This document shows, piece by piece, positions 6,738-13,834 of a stretch of 15,101 nt of DNA (the stretch's first letter is position 1; each line of letters opens with the position of its first letter). The notes under the pieces are model-generated. The model searched no databases and was not told where the DNA came from. It was given only the letters and a program-made list of their open reading frames with translations. The stretch is from JBILCM01 sp044353165 (GTDB lineage: Bacteria > Bacillota > Bacilli > Paenibacillales > YIM-B00363): NCBI GenBank assembly GCA_044353165.1, contig JBILCM010000055.1:1-15101 (forward strand), given 5' to 3'. Both the position numbers and the translations under genes were made by a program.

Positions 6738-8993
6738 TCATGTGGGTTGATGCTGTGTTGTAATTTCGCGATACTGACCGGGTGTAATGCCTTCGTGCTT
6801 GCGGAATGCGCGGATAAAACCGATGTGATTGGCATACCCTACACTAAGCGCAATCTCATTGACCGTCAGCGTAGTGTCGCGCAATAATTGCTTGGCACGC
6901 TCCATACGCAAGTTGTTGATATAGTTTGATACATTTTCGCCACTTTGCTTTTTGAAGAAACTGGATAAATACGTGGGATTAATTTGAAATTGATCCGCGA
7001 TTGATGTGAGACTGAGTGCATTCTTGTGAAAATGTAGTTGAATATACTGAATAATCCCCTCATATAACTGTTCCCCGGCACCTGGTCTACTCTCAGTCAC
7101 CTTGTCGCAGATCTGTTGGTAGAGCATCCTCACATGATTAAACATCTGGTCCACAGACGTCCACTGTTCAGCGGACTTCGTCGGGTCCAACTTCACACCA
7201 AAAAGCTCTATCTCATTAAGATGCAAAGAACCCATCAATTTAATAATAGTGCTACACAGATCAATATAAAGATTGCGACTCATCTCAGGAGACAATGAAG
7301 AGGTGGTGAAATTTGCCTCGCGAATTTGGGATAACAATCGCTCGATGTTGCCATAGTCGCCAACTTTCGCAAAGTTCATCAATTGCAATTCTGTCACTAG
7401 GGGGTATTGGTAGTGACTATGTTCAAGTTGCTGCACATCGAGGTAGTCCAGAATGGAACCTGCCCCCATCATCATCTTATAGTCCATGGCCATGGTGGCT
7501 TCGCCAAAAGAGCGAGCGACTTGTTCAATACCAAGGTGCATGCCGCTGCGTGCGATCGTTACCACCGTGCGGAATCGTTGTTCCAAGAACTCTTTCATGC
7601 GACGGAATCGCTCACTTCGCCCATCTTTGTCCTTCGTGTGCGCTTCTGCAGAATTCAGAATAATGATCATACGATTGCGCTCAAGCTCAAACACAACCCC
7701 ATCCCCTTCAAGCATTTCCGTCACCACATTCATCATCACAAAGCGAATCAAAGCCCACTCTTGGGCTGTATCTTCTTTAATAAACCCATTGCAATCTTCG
7801 ATATCTAGAATGACCACACCAAAATAACGGTGAGGGAACGATAAATTGAGTGATTGTAAGTATTCAGGCGTCACATGATTCCCTTCTTGCCCACGGATCA
7901 GTCGGTTGATGAATTCTGTGCGCACGATAGGTTGAAATCGCGACAAAGTCGATTTCAGTGCATTCCCTTCCTGAGCAAGCCCTGCCACTTCGTTATAGAT
8001 ATAAGCCATCTCATTCATATGGAGTTTGAGATTACCGCGGGATAAGTAGCGAACAATCTGTTGGATGGGACGATATTGCTTGCGCGTCAAGAGATAGCTG
8101 ACACCAAACCCAAGGATGATAATGACAATCATAAGGATGCTCGCTAACAACTTCATATCATTGATTTTGGCCAAGACGACCGATTTGGGCAGTGCGGAAA
8201 CATAGGTCCAGCCGTTCTCTTGATCCGATGTTGTGGAAGCGAGCATATAATCGCTGTTTTGTTGCAAGGTATCAAGAGTTTCATTGTGTTTCGCAGCTGA
8301 AAGCAAGGCACTCCCTCGCTGATCGAGAATATAGATCGCACCTTCGCTAGCGTTCTCGATCCGTTGAATCAATTGCTTTACTTCGTTCTCATGAATGTGC
8401 ACGACAAGGGCGCCTTGAATGTCTTTCTTCGCCCCCATGGGGAGCGTCTGTACATACGTAATGACGTCAGTGGTCTTATCTTCCCACAATTTCACACCAC
8501 GCACGGGCAGAAAATCTTTGTAGTGTGGTGTTGTGATCATGGCTACGAATTCATCATATGTCATCGTTGCGTATTGATAGGCGAACGGATAAATCAAGGA
8601 TAGGTTGGTTTTGAACTTGGATGAAATAATCGTATCGCTCTGTGACAGATACAAATAAAACTCACTCACAAAGCTATTAGCAACGTTATACCGAGACAAT
8701 TCATTCAAAAATCGCACAAATTCATAGAAATCTTGTTCATTGTAAATGGCTTTCTCCAACATCCAATTCATCTCAGGGTTTAACGAAATTTGCAACGTCA
8801 ATTGATCGATTTCTTTAATTTTGTTGTCGATCACTTGTTTGACTTGTTCGAGCATCACCGTCTGGCTACGCAACGCGTTATCGAGCAGGATCTTCTCCAT
8901 CTGCACATAGAAAATAAAAGAGATGCCCAGCGGCAGGAGCAACATCACCATGTACGACGCAAACCATGTGCGAAATATACTTTTGCTCCTCAT
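6738..8993 (-). CDS. Membrane-bound AraC-family transcriptional regulator with extracellular sensor domain
   Basis: A 751-residue one-protein sensor-regulator. Transmembrane helix 1 is at about 11-30; an extracellular Cache-like sensor region spans about 31-280; transmembrane helix 2 is about 281-302; a poorly conserved cytoplasmic linker follows; two helix-turn-helix units of an AraC domain fill about 647-742, with LTSIADQFQINPTYLSSFFKK and VNEIALSVGYANHIGFIRAF ending in the family's GITPGQYR. This architecture matches B. subtilis YesS (RhgR) and YtdP, which sit beside sugar transporters. The frame opens at 9119, but the ATG at 8993 has GAGGTG 7 nt upstream, overlapping the previous gene's stop, and starts right before the first helix. 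It probably reads an extracellular carbohydrate signal, perhaps through the lipoprotein, and activates the transporter operon 146 bp downstream. Confidence 0.92.
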   Translation of the reverse strand: MRSKSIFRTWFASYMVMLLLPLGISFIFYVQMEKILLDNALRSQTVMLEQVKQVIDNKIKEIDQLTLQISLNPEMNWMLEKAIYNEQDFYEFVRFLNELSRYNVANSFVSEFYLYLSQSDTIISSKFKTNLSLIYPFAYQYATMTYDEFVAMITTPHYKDFLPVRGVKLWEDKTTDVITYVQTLPMGAKKDIQGALVVHIHENEVKQLIQRIENASEGAIYILDQRGSALLSAAKHNETLDTLQQNSDYMLASTTSDQENGWTYVSALPKSVVLAKINDMKLLASILMIVIIILGFGVSYLLTRKQYRPIQQIVRYLSRGNLKLHMNEMAYIYNEVAGLAQEGNALKSTLSRFQPIVRTEFINRLIRGQEGNHVTPEYLQSLNLSFPHRYFGVVILDIEDCNGFIKEDTAQEWALIRFVMMNVVTEMLEGDGVVFELERNRMIIILNSAEAHTKDKDGRSERFRRMKEFLEQRFRTVVTIARSGMHLGIEQVARSFGEATMAMDYKMMMGAGSILDYLDVQQLEHSHYQYPLVTELQLMNFAKVGDYGNIERLLSQIREANFTTSSLSPEMSRNLYIDLCSTIIKLMGSLHLNEIELFGVKLDPTKSAEQWTSVDQMFNHVRMLYQQICDKVTESRPGAGEQLYEGIIQYIQLHFHKNALSLTSIADQFQINPTYLSSFFKKQSGENVSNYINNLRMERAKQLLRDTTLTVNEIALSVGYANHIGFIRAFRKHEGITPGQYREITTQHQPT

Positions 8994-9004
8994 TGCCAAG
9001 CACC

Positions 9005-9826
9005 TCACTGAATGGATTGTGTTGCTATCCGCTTTCGATATTGCTGCGGTGTGACACCCGTAATTTGTTTGAAGCACCGATAGAATGTGGACACACTCTC
9101 GTATCCAACCTCGAAACAAATCGAGATGATTTCATGATTGGACTCGCTTAACAGCGTTTGTGCACGGGCGACCCGCACCTCGGTCAAATATTGCACGGGC
9201 GTCTTCTGCAGATGTTCTTTGAACAAATTATCCATATACCGCACGCTCATATGATGTCTTGCCGCAATGTCTGCCGCCGATTGAATTTCATAATAATGTT
9301 GTTCAATATAACGTTGGATACGGCTGGCCATTGCAGGGAATTTGGTGTTGGGGATGTCCTCTCTCGCCTTCGCCAGATGAATGAGCACCTCACACAATTG
9401 CACGCGCGCCGCCCATAGGTTCAACTCATCTGGCTTGGAGTGCAAGAACAACATTTTACGAAAAATATGCCGCAATGCCGTGGAAGTGCCTTTGTCGGTT
9501 CGTATGAGCTGCGATACAGGATAGTACGTGTGAAAAAAATGAACAGGCAAGATCGGTATATCCTCATCCATCTTGAAAGCGATCACAAGAACGGTCAAAC
9601 TTCGCTCCGATTGCACCGCATGAAGTGTATTGGGTGTGATGACAACGGCATGATCTTGGGTGAAATCGTGCCACTGACCATCGAGCATGATCTCCCCATG
9701 ACCGTCAATCGCATATAGAATCTGGTGAATCTCATGTCGATGCGGATGCAGAATATACCCTTCTTTATGTTTGCTCTCATAGATCGACAGTAGATTATCT
9801 TCTAACGTAATGTTGACCGTCTCCAA
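9005..9826 (-). CDS. AraC-family transcriptional regulator with N-terminal cupin domain
   Basis: A soluble regulator of 273 residues. The N-terminal half is a cupin: HPHRHEIHQILYAIDGHGEI at 27-46, with several His residues, then DFTQDHAVVITPNTLHAV. The C-terminal AraC domain (about 170-270) has ADIAARHHMSVRYMDNLFKE and ISICFEVGYESVSTFYRCFK, ending GVTPQQYRK. The frame opens with a GTG at 9844, but that has no ribosome site; GGGAGG at 9836-9841 sits 8 nt before a TTG at 9826, which I take as the start. It is followed after 11 bp by the membrane-bound AraC gene, so the two regulators are co-expressed. It probably binds an intracellular sugar or intermediate and controls one or both neighbouring operons. 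Confidence 0.9.
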   Translation of the reverse strand: METVNITLEDNLLSIYESKHKEGYILHPHRHEIHQILYAIDGHGEIMLDGQWHDFTQDHAVVITPNTLHAVQSERSLTVLVIAFKMDEDIPILPVHFFHTYYPVSQLIRTDKGTSTALRHIFRKMLFLHSKPDELNLWAARVQLCEVLIHLAKAREDIPNTKFPAMASRIQRYIEQHYYEIQSAADIAARHHMSVRYMDNLFKEHLQKTPVQYLTEVRVARAQTLLSESNHEIISICFEVGYESVSTFYRCFKQITGVTPQQYRKRIATQSIQ

Positions 9827-9853
9827 TGCACAAGCCTCCCGCACTCGCCGGAT

Positions 9854-9875
9854 AACTTCATGATAACAAGAAGTT
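9854..9875 (-). promoter_or_regulatory. Small inverted repeat in front of the regulator operon
   Basis: AACTTC (9854-9859) and GAAGTT (9870-9875) are exact inverse complements 10 bp apart, just upstream of the cupin-AraC gene in the 89-bp gap after the isomerase stop. This could be an autoregulatory site, but 6-bp arms arise by chance often. No convincing -35/-10 pair is visible here. Confidence 0.2.
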
Positions 9876-9915
9876 CGTCTTGACGTCTATGAGGAAGGCT
9901 CTGCCATTATTTACA

Positions 9916-10821
9916 CTAACAAGTTTCCTGGTATCGTTCTTTCATGACTTCCAAGGTCACGTCACCGGGTTGATCCCATATCTGTTGATTAAAAATTTCC
10001 ACTTCGATCGGACCGTCATACCCTGTCGCTTCAACAGCGGTGCGAATGCGGCGCAAATCAATGACGCCATCACCCATCATCCCGCGGCCCAAGAGCAGAT
10101 CGGGCAGCGGCACGAGCCAATCGGAGACGTGGTAGCCATAGATCCGGCCGGCTGCATTCGCGATCTCGGTGTACAACTCCGGGTCCCACCACACATGGAA
10201 CACGTCAACGACGACACCGACCTCGTGTGGCGGGTACGATGACGCGATCGCGTTCGCTTGTTTCATCGTGTTGACCACCGAACGTTCCGCCGCATACATC
10301 GGGTGCAGCGGTTCGATGCCCAGGCGTACGCCATGTTGCCTCGCGTAGGGGACGATCTGGGCGATGCCTTCTTCGACCCACTGTCGGGACGAGATGATGT
10401 CCGTCCCCACCACGCCGCCGCAGACGAGCACGAGCGTATCTGTGCCTAATTCCGCCGCTTCCTCGATCGCTCGGCGGTTATCATCGAGCCGCTTCTGCCG
10501 CTCGGCTGCATCTGCCGCCGGGAACATGCCGCCGCGGCACAGACTGGACACTTGCAGGTTCGTGTCTTGCAACACCTTCTTCGCTTGCTTCAATCCGATC
10601 TCCGCAAGTTTGTGACGCCAGATCGCGATGTAGGGCACGTCCGCACGGGCACATCCTTCGGCCGCTTCGGACAAACTCCATCGTTCTGTCGTGATTTGGT
10701 TTAAGCTCAGTCGCTCCAAGGACGGGCCTTGCTCAGCGATATTCGAGCCTGCTGTCTTCGACTCAGCTGTGTTCGAGCCTGCTGTCTTCGATGTTGCTGT
10801 TGGTTGCTGTTGGTTCGTCAT
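9916..10821 (-). CDS. Sugar phosphate isomerase/epimerase (TIM barrel), copy 2, with a repeat-built N-terminal tail
   Basis: A 301-residue TIM-barrel enzyme. Metal-site candidates are E170 (RLGIEPLHP), D206 (VVVDVFHVWWD), H231 (YGYHVSDW) and E275 (IEVEIFN), a complete family set. The catalytic fold begins near residue 36 (RLSLNQITTERWSL, the usual start of close relatives). Residues 1-33 are an extra low-complexity tail (Thr, Ser, Ala, Asn, Gln), including a tandem 10-residue duplication at 11-30. GAGGAGG lies about 10 nt before the ATG at 10821, and no other start in the tail is better placed, so the tail is probably translated. Third gene of the Gfo/Idh operon, 32 bp after DUF993. Such genes regularly sit with Gfo/Idh and DUF993 genes. 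It probably acts on the keto-sugar made by the oxidoreductase; that role is inferred. Confidence 0.88.
   Translation of the reverse strand: MTNQQQPTATSKTAGSNTAESKTAGSNIAEQGPSLERLSLNQITTERWSLSEAAEGCARADVPYIAIWRHKLAEIGLKQAKKVLQDTNLQVSSLCRGGMFPAADAAERQKRLDDNRRAIEEAAELGTDTLVLVCGGVVGTDIISSRQWVEEGIAQIVPYARQHGVRLGIEPLHPMYAAERSVVNTMKQANAIASSYPPHEVGVVVDVFHVWWDPELYTEIANAAGRIYGYHVSDWLVPLPDLLLGRGMMGDGVIDLRRIRTAVEATGYDGPIEVEIFNQQIWDQPGDVTLEVMKERYQETC
10732..10791 (-). repeat. Two 30-bp direct repeats coding the isomerase N-terminal tail
   Basis: Two adjoining 30-bp copies (10732-10761 and 10762-10791) agree at 27 of 30 positions, with the last 20 bp identical. They encode SKTAGSNTAE and SKTAGSNIAE. The divisible-by-three period keeps the frame open. 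Confidence 0.85.
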
Positions 10822-10853
10822 TATGCAGATTCCTCCTCGGTCTCGCCCTAGTC

Positions 10854-12017
10854 CTAGTCCAAGCCAGCCAACGCCAGAATCGGTTTCATCCGTTGTGCCG
10901 CCCGCTCGGGATCGACAATGAGCCCCGCCTGATCCGCCAGAACCAACAAATCACAGAGATGAATGACCGATCTCGCGCCTTCCGCGCCCGCAATCATGCG
11001 AAAATGTTTCTGGTGTCCATTCAAGTACGCCATGAAGACGATGCCCGTCTTGTAAGCGAACGTCGGTTTTTGAAAAATGTGTCGCGATAACGGCACCGTC
11101 CGGTCCATCAGCGCATGATACGTGGTGACATCACCCGCGTCGAGCGCCTGCAAAGCAGCGCCAGCTGCAGGGGCGATGGCGTCGAAGATGCCGAGCAATG
11201 CATGGCTGTAACCTTGCGCATCGCCTCTGATCAACTCCGGATAGTTGAAATCATCACCGGTATACATCTTCACGCCTGCGGGTAACTGACGACGCATCGT
11301 CACTTCCTTGCTCGCATCCAAGAGCGAAATCTTGATGCCATCCACTTTGTGGGCATAGCTATGGATGATGTGTTGACATGCGGTCATCGCGGCATCCACA
11401 TCATCGTGTCCCCAATACCCCTTCAGCGCCGGGTCGAACATATCGCCAAGCCAATGGAGAATGACCGGCTGTTGCACTTGGCTTAGAATTTTGCCATACA
11501 CCCGCTCATAATCCTCAGGACCCCGGGCGCAGGCGGCGAGCGCACGGCTCGCCATCAGAATGATGCGGCCGCCTTGGCCTTCAATGAAGGCGCACTGCTC
11601 TTCATATGCGCGTATCACATCTTCGATGGTGACATGCGGCCCAGGCAGCAAGTGGTCTGTCCCTGCCCCGCTGGCCACACCGCCGCCTACACTGCGCGCC
11701 TCCGCAATCGAGCGAGTGATGAGCTCCTTGGCGTTATCCCAAGAGAGCCCCATGCCGCGCTGCGACGTATCCATCGCTTCCGCAATCGAGAAGCCGAGCG
11801 ACCAGAGGTGGCGCCGGTAAGCCAGTGTGCTCTCCCAATCGATGCGGGACGCCGCCAGCGGGTCCGTATCGGAGAACGGATCGCACACGACGTGCGCCGC
11901 CGCGAATGGAATGCGCGACTGGATCTTCACCGGTTGCGGTTGAATCGGTGTATTCAGTCCGAGGGTGTACGTGTAAATCAACCCTCGTTGTTTCGGTAAT
12001 TTTAGTGTGGCTGGCAT
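10854..12017 (-). CDS. DUF993 family protein, dihydrodipicolinate-synthase-like (aldolase fold)
   Basis: A 387-residue soluble protein that I recognise as the DUF993 family, often labelled dihydrodipicolinate synthase family protein. After an extended N-terminal strand region (1-60) come TIM-barrel elements: GFSIAEAMDTSQRGMGLSW at 75-93, GGRIILMASRAL at 149-160, PVILHWLGDMFDPALKGYWG at 184-203, KVDGIKISLLDA at 224-235 and MYTGDDFNYPELI at 251-263. Lys229 in GIKIS sits where DapA/NanA enzymes carry the Schiff-base lysine, so aldolase, dehydratase or retro-aldol chemistry is plausible but unproven. The ATG at 12017 has GGGGGAG 8 nt upstream and follows the Gfo/Idh stop by 15 bp; the isomerase follows after 32 bp. 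It is tightly inside a sugar oxidation operon, so lysine biosynthesis is unlikely. Confidence 0.87.
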   Translation of the reverse strand: MPATLKLPKQRGLIYTYTLGLNTPIQPQPVKIQSRIPFAAAHVVCDPFSDTDPLAASRIDWESTLAYRRHLWSLGFSIAEAMDTSQRGMGLSWDNAKELITRSIAEARSVGGGVASGAGTDHLLPGPHVTIEDVIRAYEEQCAFIEGQGGRIILMASRALAACARGPEDYERVYGKILSQVQQPVILHWLGDMFDPALKGYWGHDDVDAAMTACQHIIHSYAHKVDGIKISLLDASKEVTMRRQLPAGVKMYTGDDFNYPELIRGDAQGYSHALLGIFDAIAPAAGAALQALDAGDVTTYHALMDRTVPLSRHIFQKPTFAYKTGIVFMAYLNGHQKHFRMIAGAEGARSVIHLCDLLVLADQAGLIVDPERAAQRMKPILALAGLD

Positions 12018-12032
12018 CGGTTCATCTCCCCC

Positions 12033-13184
12033 TTAGAGCTGGATGTCCGGAACATCAATCCAGCGGCGTTCTTGCCACGACTGCAAGCCAAGTTCAGCCA
12101 ACTGCGTACCTTTGGCTCCTTCGAGCAAGTCCCATGGGAACGGCGTGTCAAGAACAACATGCTTCAAGAACAATTCCCACTGCGCTTTAAAACCGTTGTC
12201 GAACACCTGATTGTCAGGCACTTGCTGCCACTGCTCTTGGAACGGTATCGTATTGGCAATATCCGGGTTCCACACCGGTTTTGGCATGTTCACACGATGC
12301 TGGGTTTTGCAATTACGTAACCCCGCCACTGCACTGCCTTCTGTACCGTCCACTTGCACCGTCAACAGATCATCACGGTCGACGCGGACCGTCCAAGAAG
12401 AATTCGCTTGGACGACGATGCCGCCTTCCAACTCGAACGTTGCATAAGCTGCATCATCTGCGGTGCAGTTGTATCTGCGGTTGCTCTCATCCACGCGCTC
12501 AGGAATATGCGTCGCGCCGATACAGGAGACCGATTTCACCGCGCCGAACAAATTGTCGAGCACGTAGCGCCAGTGGGCGAACATATCCACGATGATCCCG
12601 CCACCGTCTTCCTTACGGTAATTCCAAGAAGGCCGTTGCGCAGGAAACCAATCCCCTTCAAACACCCAATAACCAAACTCCATCCGCACCGAGAGAATGC
12701 GTCCAAAATACCCTGAATCAATAAGCCGCTTCAACTTGATCAGACCCGGGAGAAATAACTTGTCTTGCACAACGCCATTCTTAACCCCTTTGGCCTTCGC
12801 CAGTCTTGCCAATTCCAGTGCGTCCGCCACCGTCTCAGCGGTCGGCTTCTCGCAATAAATGTGTTTGCCTGCCGCAATCGCTTGCTTCACCGATTCCACC
12901 CGAAGCTGCGTCAATTGCGAGTCAAAATAAATTTGGTTGTAGCTGTCTTGCAAACAAGCTTCCAAGTCTGTACTCCAGCGAGTCACGCCATTCGCTTTGG
13001 CCAAACTCTCCAGCTTCGTCTCATTGCGACCCACCAGAATCGGATCGGGCATAATCGTGTCGCCACTAGCCAACTTGACGCCGCCCTGCTCACGAATTGC
13101 CACAATGGACCGCACCAAATGCTGATTCGTCCCCATGCGACCGGTAACACCGTTCATAATAATGCCTATTGCATGTACTGCCAT
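12033..13184 (-). CDS. Gfo/Idh/MocA family NAD(P)-dependent oxidoreductase
   Basis: A 383-residue enzyme. The N-terminal Rossmann fold starts GIIMNGVTGRMGTNQH at 7-22, an unusual glycine loop with a DapB-like GVTGRMG. The family EKP motif is at 112-114 (YCEKPTAE), and the C-terminal domain holds GGGIIVDMFAHW at 194-205 with D200 and H204 as likely catalytic residues. These enzymes oxidise or reduce a sugar or cyclitol hydroxyl, often at C3, with NAD(P). I chose the ATG at 13184 over the GTG at 13190, because AGGAG is 9 nt from the ATG but only 3 nt from the GTG. First gene of a three-gene operon with DUF993 and an isomerase. Its upstream region is the long repeat-rich gap to 13834. Confidence 0.92.
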   Translation of the reverse strand: MAVHAIGIIMNGVTGRMGTNQHLVRSIVAIREQGGVKLASGDTIMPDPILVGRNETKLESLAKANGVTRWSTDLEACLQDSYNQIYFDSQLTQLRVESVKQAIAAGKHIYCEKPTAETVADALELARLAKAKGVKNGVVQDKLFLPGLIKLKRLIDSGYFGRILSVRMEFGYWVFEGDWFPAQRPSWNYRKEDGGGIIVDMFAHWRYVLDNLFGAVKSVSCIGATHIPERVDESNRRYNCTADDAAYATFELEGGIVVQANSSWTVRVDRDDLLTVQVDGTEGSAVAGLRNCKTQHRVNMPKPVWNPDIANTIPFQEQWQQVPDNQVFDNGFKAQWELFLKHVVLDTPFPWDLLEGAKGTQLAELGLQSWQERRWIDVPDIQL

Positions 13185-13247
13185 ACCCACTCACTCCTAT
13201 ACTCGAATTGTCTCTATCTTAACGCGCATTTCCTCACACTTCTTCTT

Positions 13248-13267
13248 GATATCGGATGCCGATTATC
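13248..13267 (-). promoter_or_regulatory. Near-palindrome 65-85 bp before the Gfo/Idh start, candidate operator
   Basis: GATATCGGATGCCGATTATC holds perfect arms ATCGG (13251-13255) and CCGAT (13259-13263) around ATG, with partial symmetry continuing outside. It is the most symmetric element in the proximal upstream region. I see no sound sigma-A -35/-10 pair between 13185 and 13290, so the promoter of this operon remains unplaced. Confidence 0.35.
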
Positions 13268-13280
13268 AAAATTAGCACAA

Positions 13281-13355
13281 ACATCACCGCGCATATCCTC
13301 CATATCCACACCATATCACCACGATATCACCACCATGTCTCGACCATGTCCCCAC
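13281..13355. repeat. 11-bp tandem repeat, about seven degenerate copies
   Basis: Successive units are ACATCACCGCG, CATATCCTC (9 bp), CATATCCACAC, CATATCACCAC, GATATCACCAC, CATGTCTCGAC and CATGTCCCCAC. Six of seven are 11 bp, and all share the pattern CAT.TC..C.C or a close variant. The period is near one helical turn. The block directly abuts the 41-bp array and lies about 100-170 bp upstream of the Gfo/Idh start. No protein-coding role is plausible. It may be a run of phased binding sites or a microsatellite. Confidence 0.7.
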
Positions 13356-13363
13356 GACATGTG

Positions 13364-13672
13364 GAGTTGTCAATGAATGAACATTCATGCGTGGCCGTCG
13401 GTGCGTATGTTCAAAAAATGAATATAAATGCGTGGCAGTCGGTACGTATGTTCAGAAAATGAACATACATGCGTCGCAGTCGGTTCGTATGTTCAAAAAA
13501 TGAACATACGGGAGGGCTTGGCGCGGCACTGTAGCACGCGATCACCTGCGTATGTTCAGAAAATGAACATACATGCGTGGCAGTCGGTACGTATGTTCAA
13601 AAAATGAACATGTGCACGAGATGGTCGGGGCGTATGTTCAAAAAATGAACATGCATGCGTGGCAGTCGGTAA
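13364..13672. repeat. Seven-unit 41-bp tandem array carrying a GTATGTTC/GAACATAC palindrome
   Basis: Units start at 13364, 13405, 13446, 13487, 13550, 13591 and 13632. Each is a 23-bp inverted repeat (GTATGTTC, A-rich 7-nt centre AAAAAAT or AGAAAAT, GAACATAC) followed by an 18-bp spacer, typically ATGCGTGGCAGTCGGTAC. Units 2, 3 and 4 counted from 13405 as 1 have perfect 8-bp arms; the others have one weakened arm, and the first (13364) has lost its left arm. The spacer is replaced in the unit at 13591 and replaced and lengthened to 40 bp at 13487, while the palindromes persist. The 41-bp period is not a multiple of three, and stops interrupt all frames, so the array is not coding. It lies between the PhyH terminator and the Gfo/Idh operon. 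Regulatory array, protein-binding locus or repeat element are all possible. Confidence 0.95.
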
Positions 13673-13722
13673 GGTTGCGGCGCAGTTCGCTAAGAAGAAA
13701 GCATCTTAACTTTTTAATGAGT

Positions 13723-13749
13723 GTCCACTTTCTTGACAGAGGTCCACTT
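13723..13749. repeat. Direct repeat GTCCACTT, two copies 19 bp apart
   Basis: GTCCACTT occurs at 13723-13730 and 13742-13749, between the palindrome array and the PhyH terminator. It may be a chance repeat, a binding site pair or an old element end. The rest of 13673-13764 shows nothing I can assign. Confidence 0.35.
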
Positions 13750-13764
13750 CACACATGGAACATG

Positions 13765-13794
13765 AAAAAAAGGACACGCCTTAGGCATATCCTT
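13765..13794 (-). terminator. Rho-independent terminator of the PhyH gene
   Basis: On the minus strand AAGGATATGCC (13794-13784), loop TAA, then GGCGTGTCCTT (13780-13770) form an 11-bp stem with two G-U pairs, running into seven T (13771-13765). It begins 40 bp after the PhyH stop. It should insulate the Gfo/Idh upstream region from PhyH transcription. Confidence 0.88.
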
Positions 13795-13834
13795 CTCCCT
13801 CCACACGCAATACCCAGCAATCAATGTTAAGCAC

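Noticed and set aside
8994..9119. 42-residue N-terminal extension of the membrane-bound AraC regulator
   Set aside because: It overlaps the end of the cupin-AraC gene; the ATG at 8993 has a GAGGTG site and directly precedes the first membrane helix.
13345..13373. Sigma-A promoter with TTGACA at 13373-13368 on the minus strand
   Set aside because: No acceptable -10 box lies 16-18 bp downstream, and the start would be about 160 bp from the Gfo/Idh gene.
13364..13672. CRISPR array
   Set aside because: The 18-bp spacers are near-identical in five of seven units, shorter than CRISPR spacers, and no cas gene is present.
13364..13672. LexA/SOS boxes, because GAAC and GTTC recur
   Set aside because: The Gram-positive LexA site is GAAC-N4-GTTC. 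Here the order is inverted, GTTC-N7-GAAC.
13723..13749. Insertion sequence remnant, suggested by the GTCCACTT direct repeat
   Set aside because: No transposase fragment, no paired terminal inverted repeat and no target duplication can be seen.
13256..13830. Small plus-strand reading frames with repeated GAYVQKMN / YVCSKNEH peptides
   Set aside because: They are translations of the 41-bp repeat in shifting frames; the period is not a multiple of three, stops recur, and no ribosome site precedes them.
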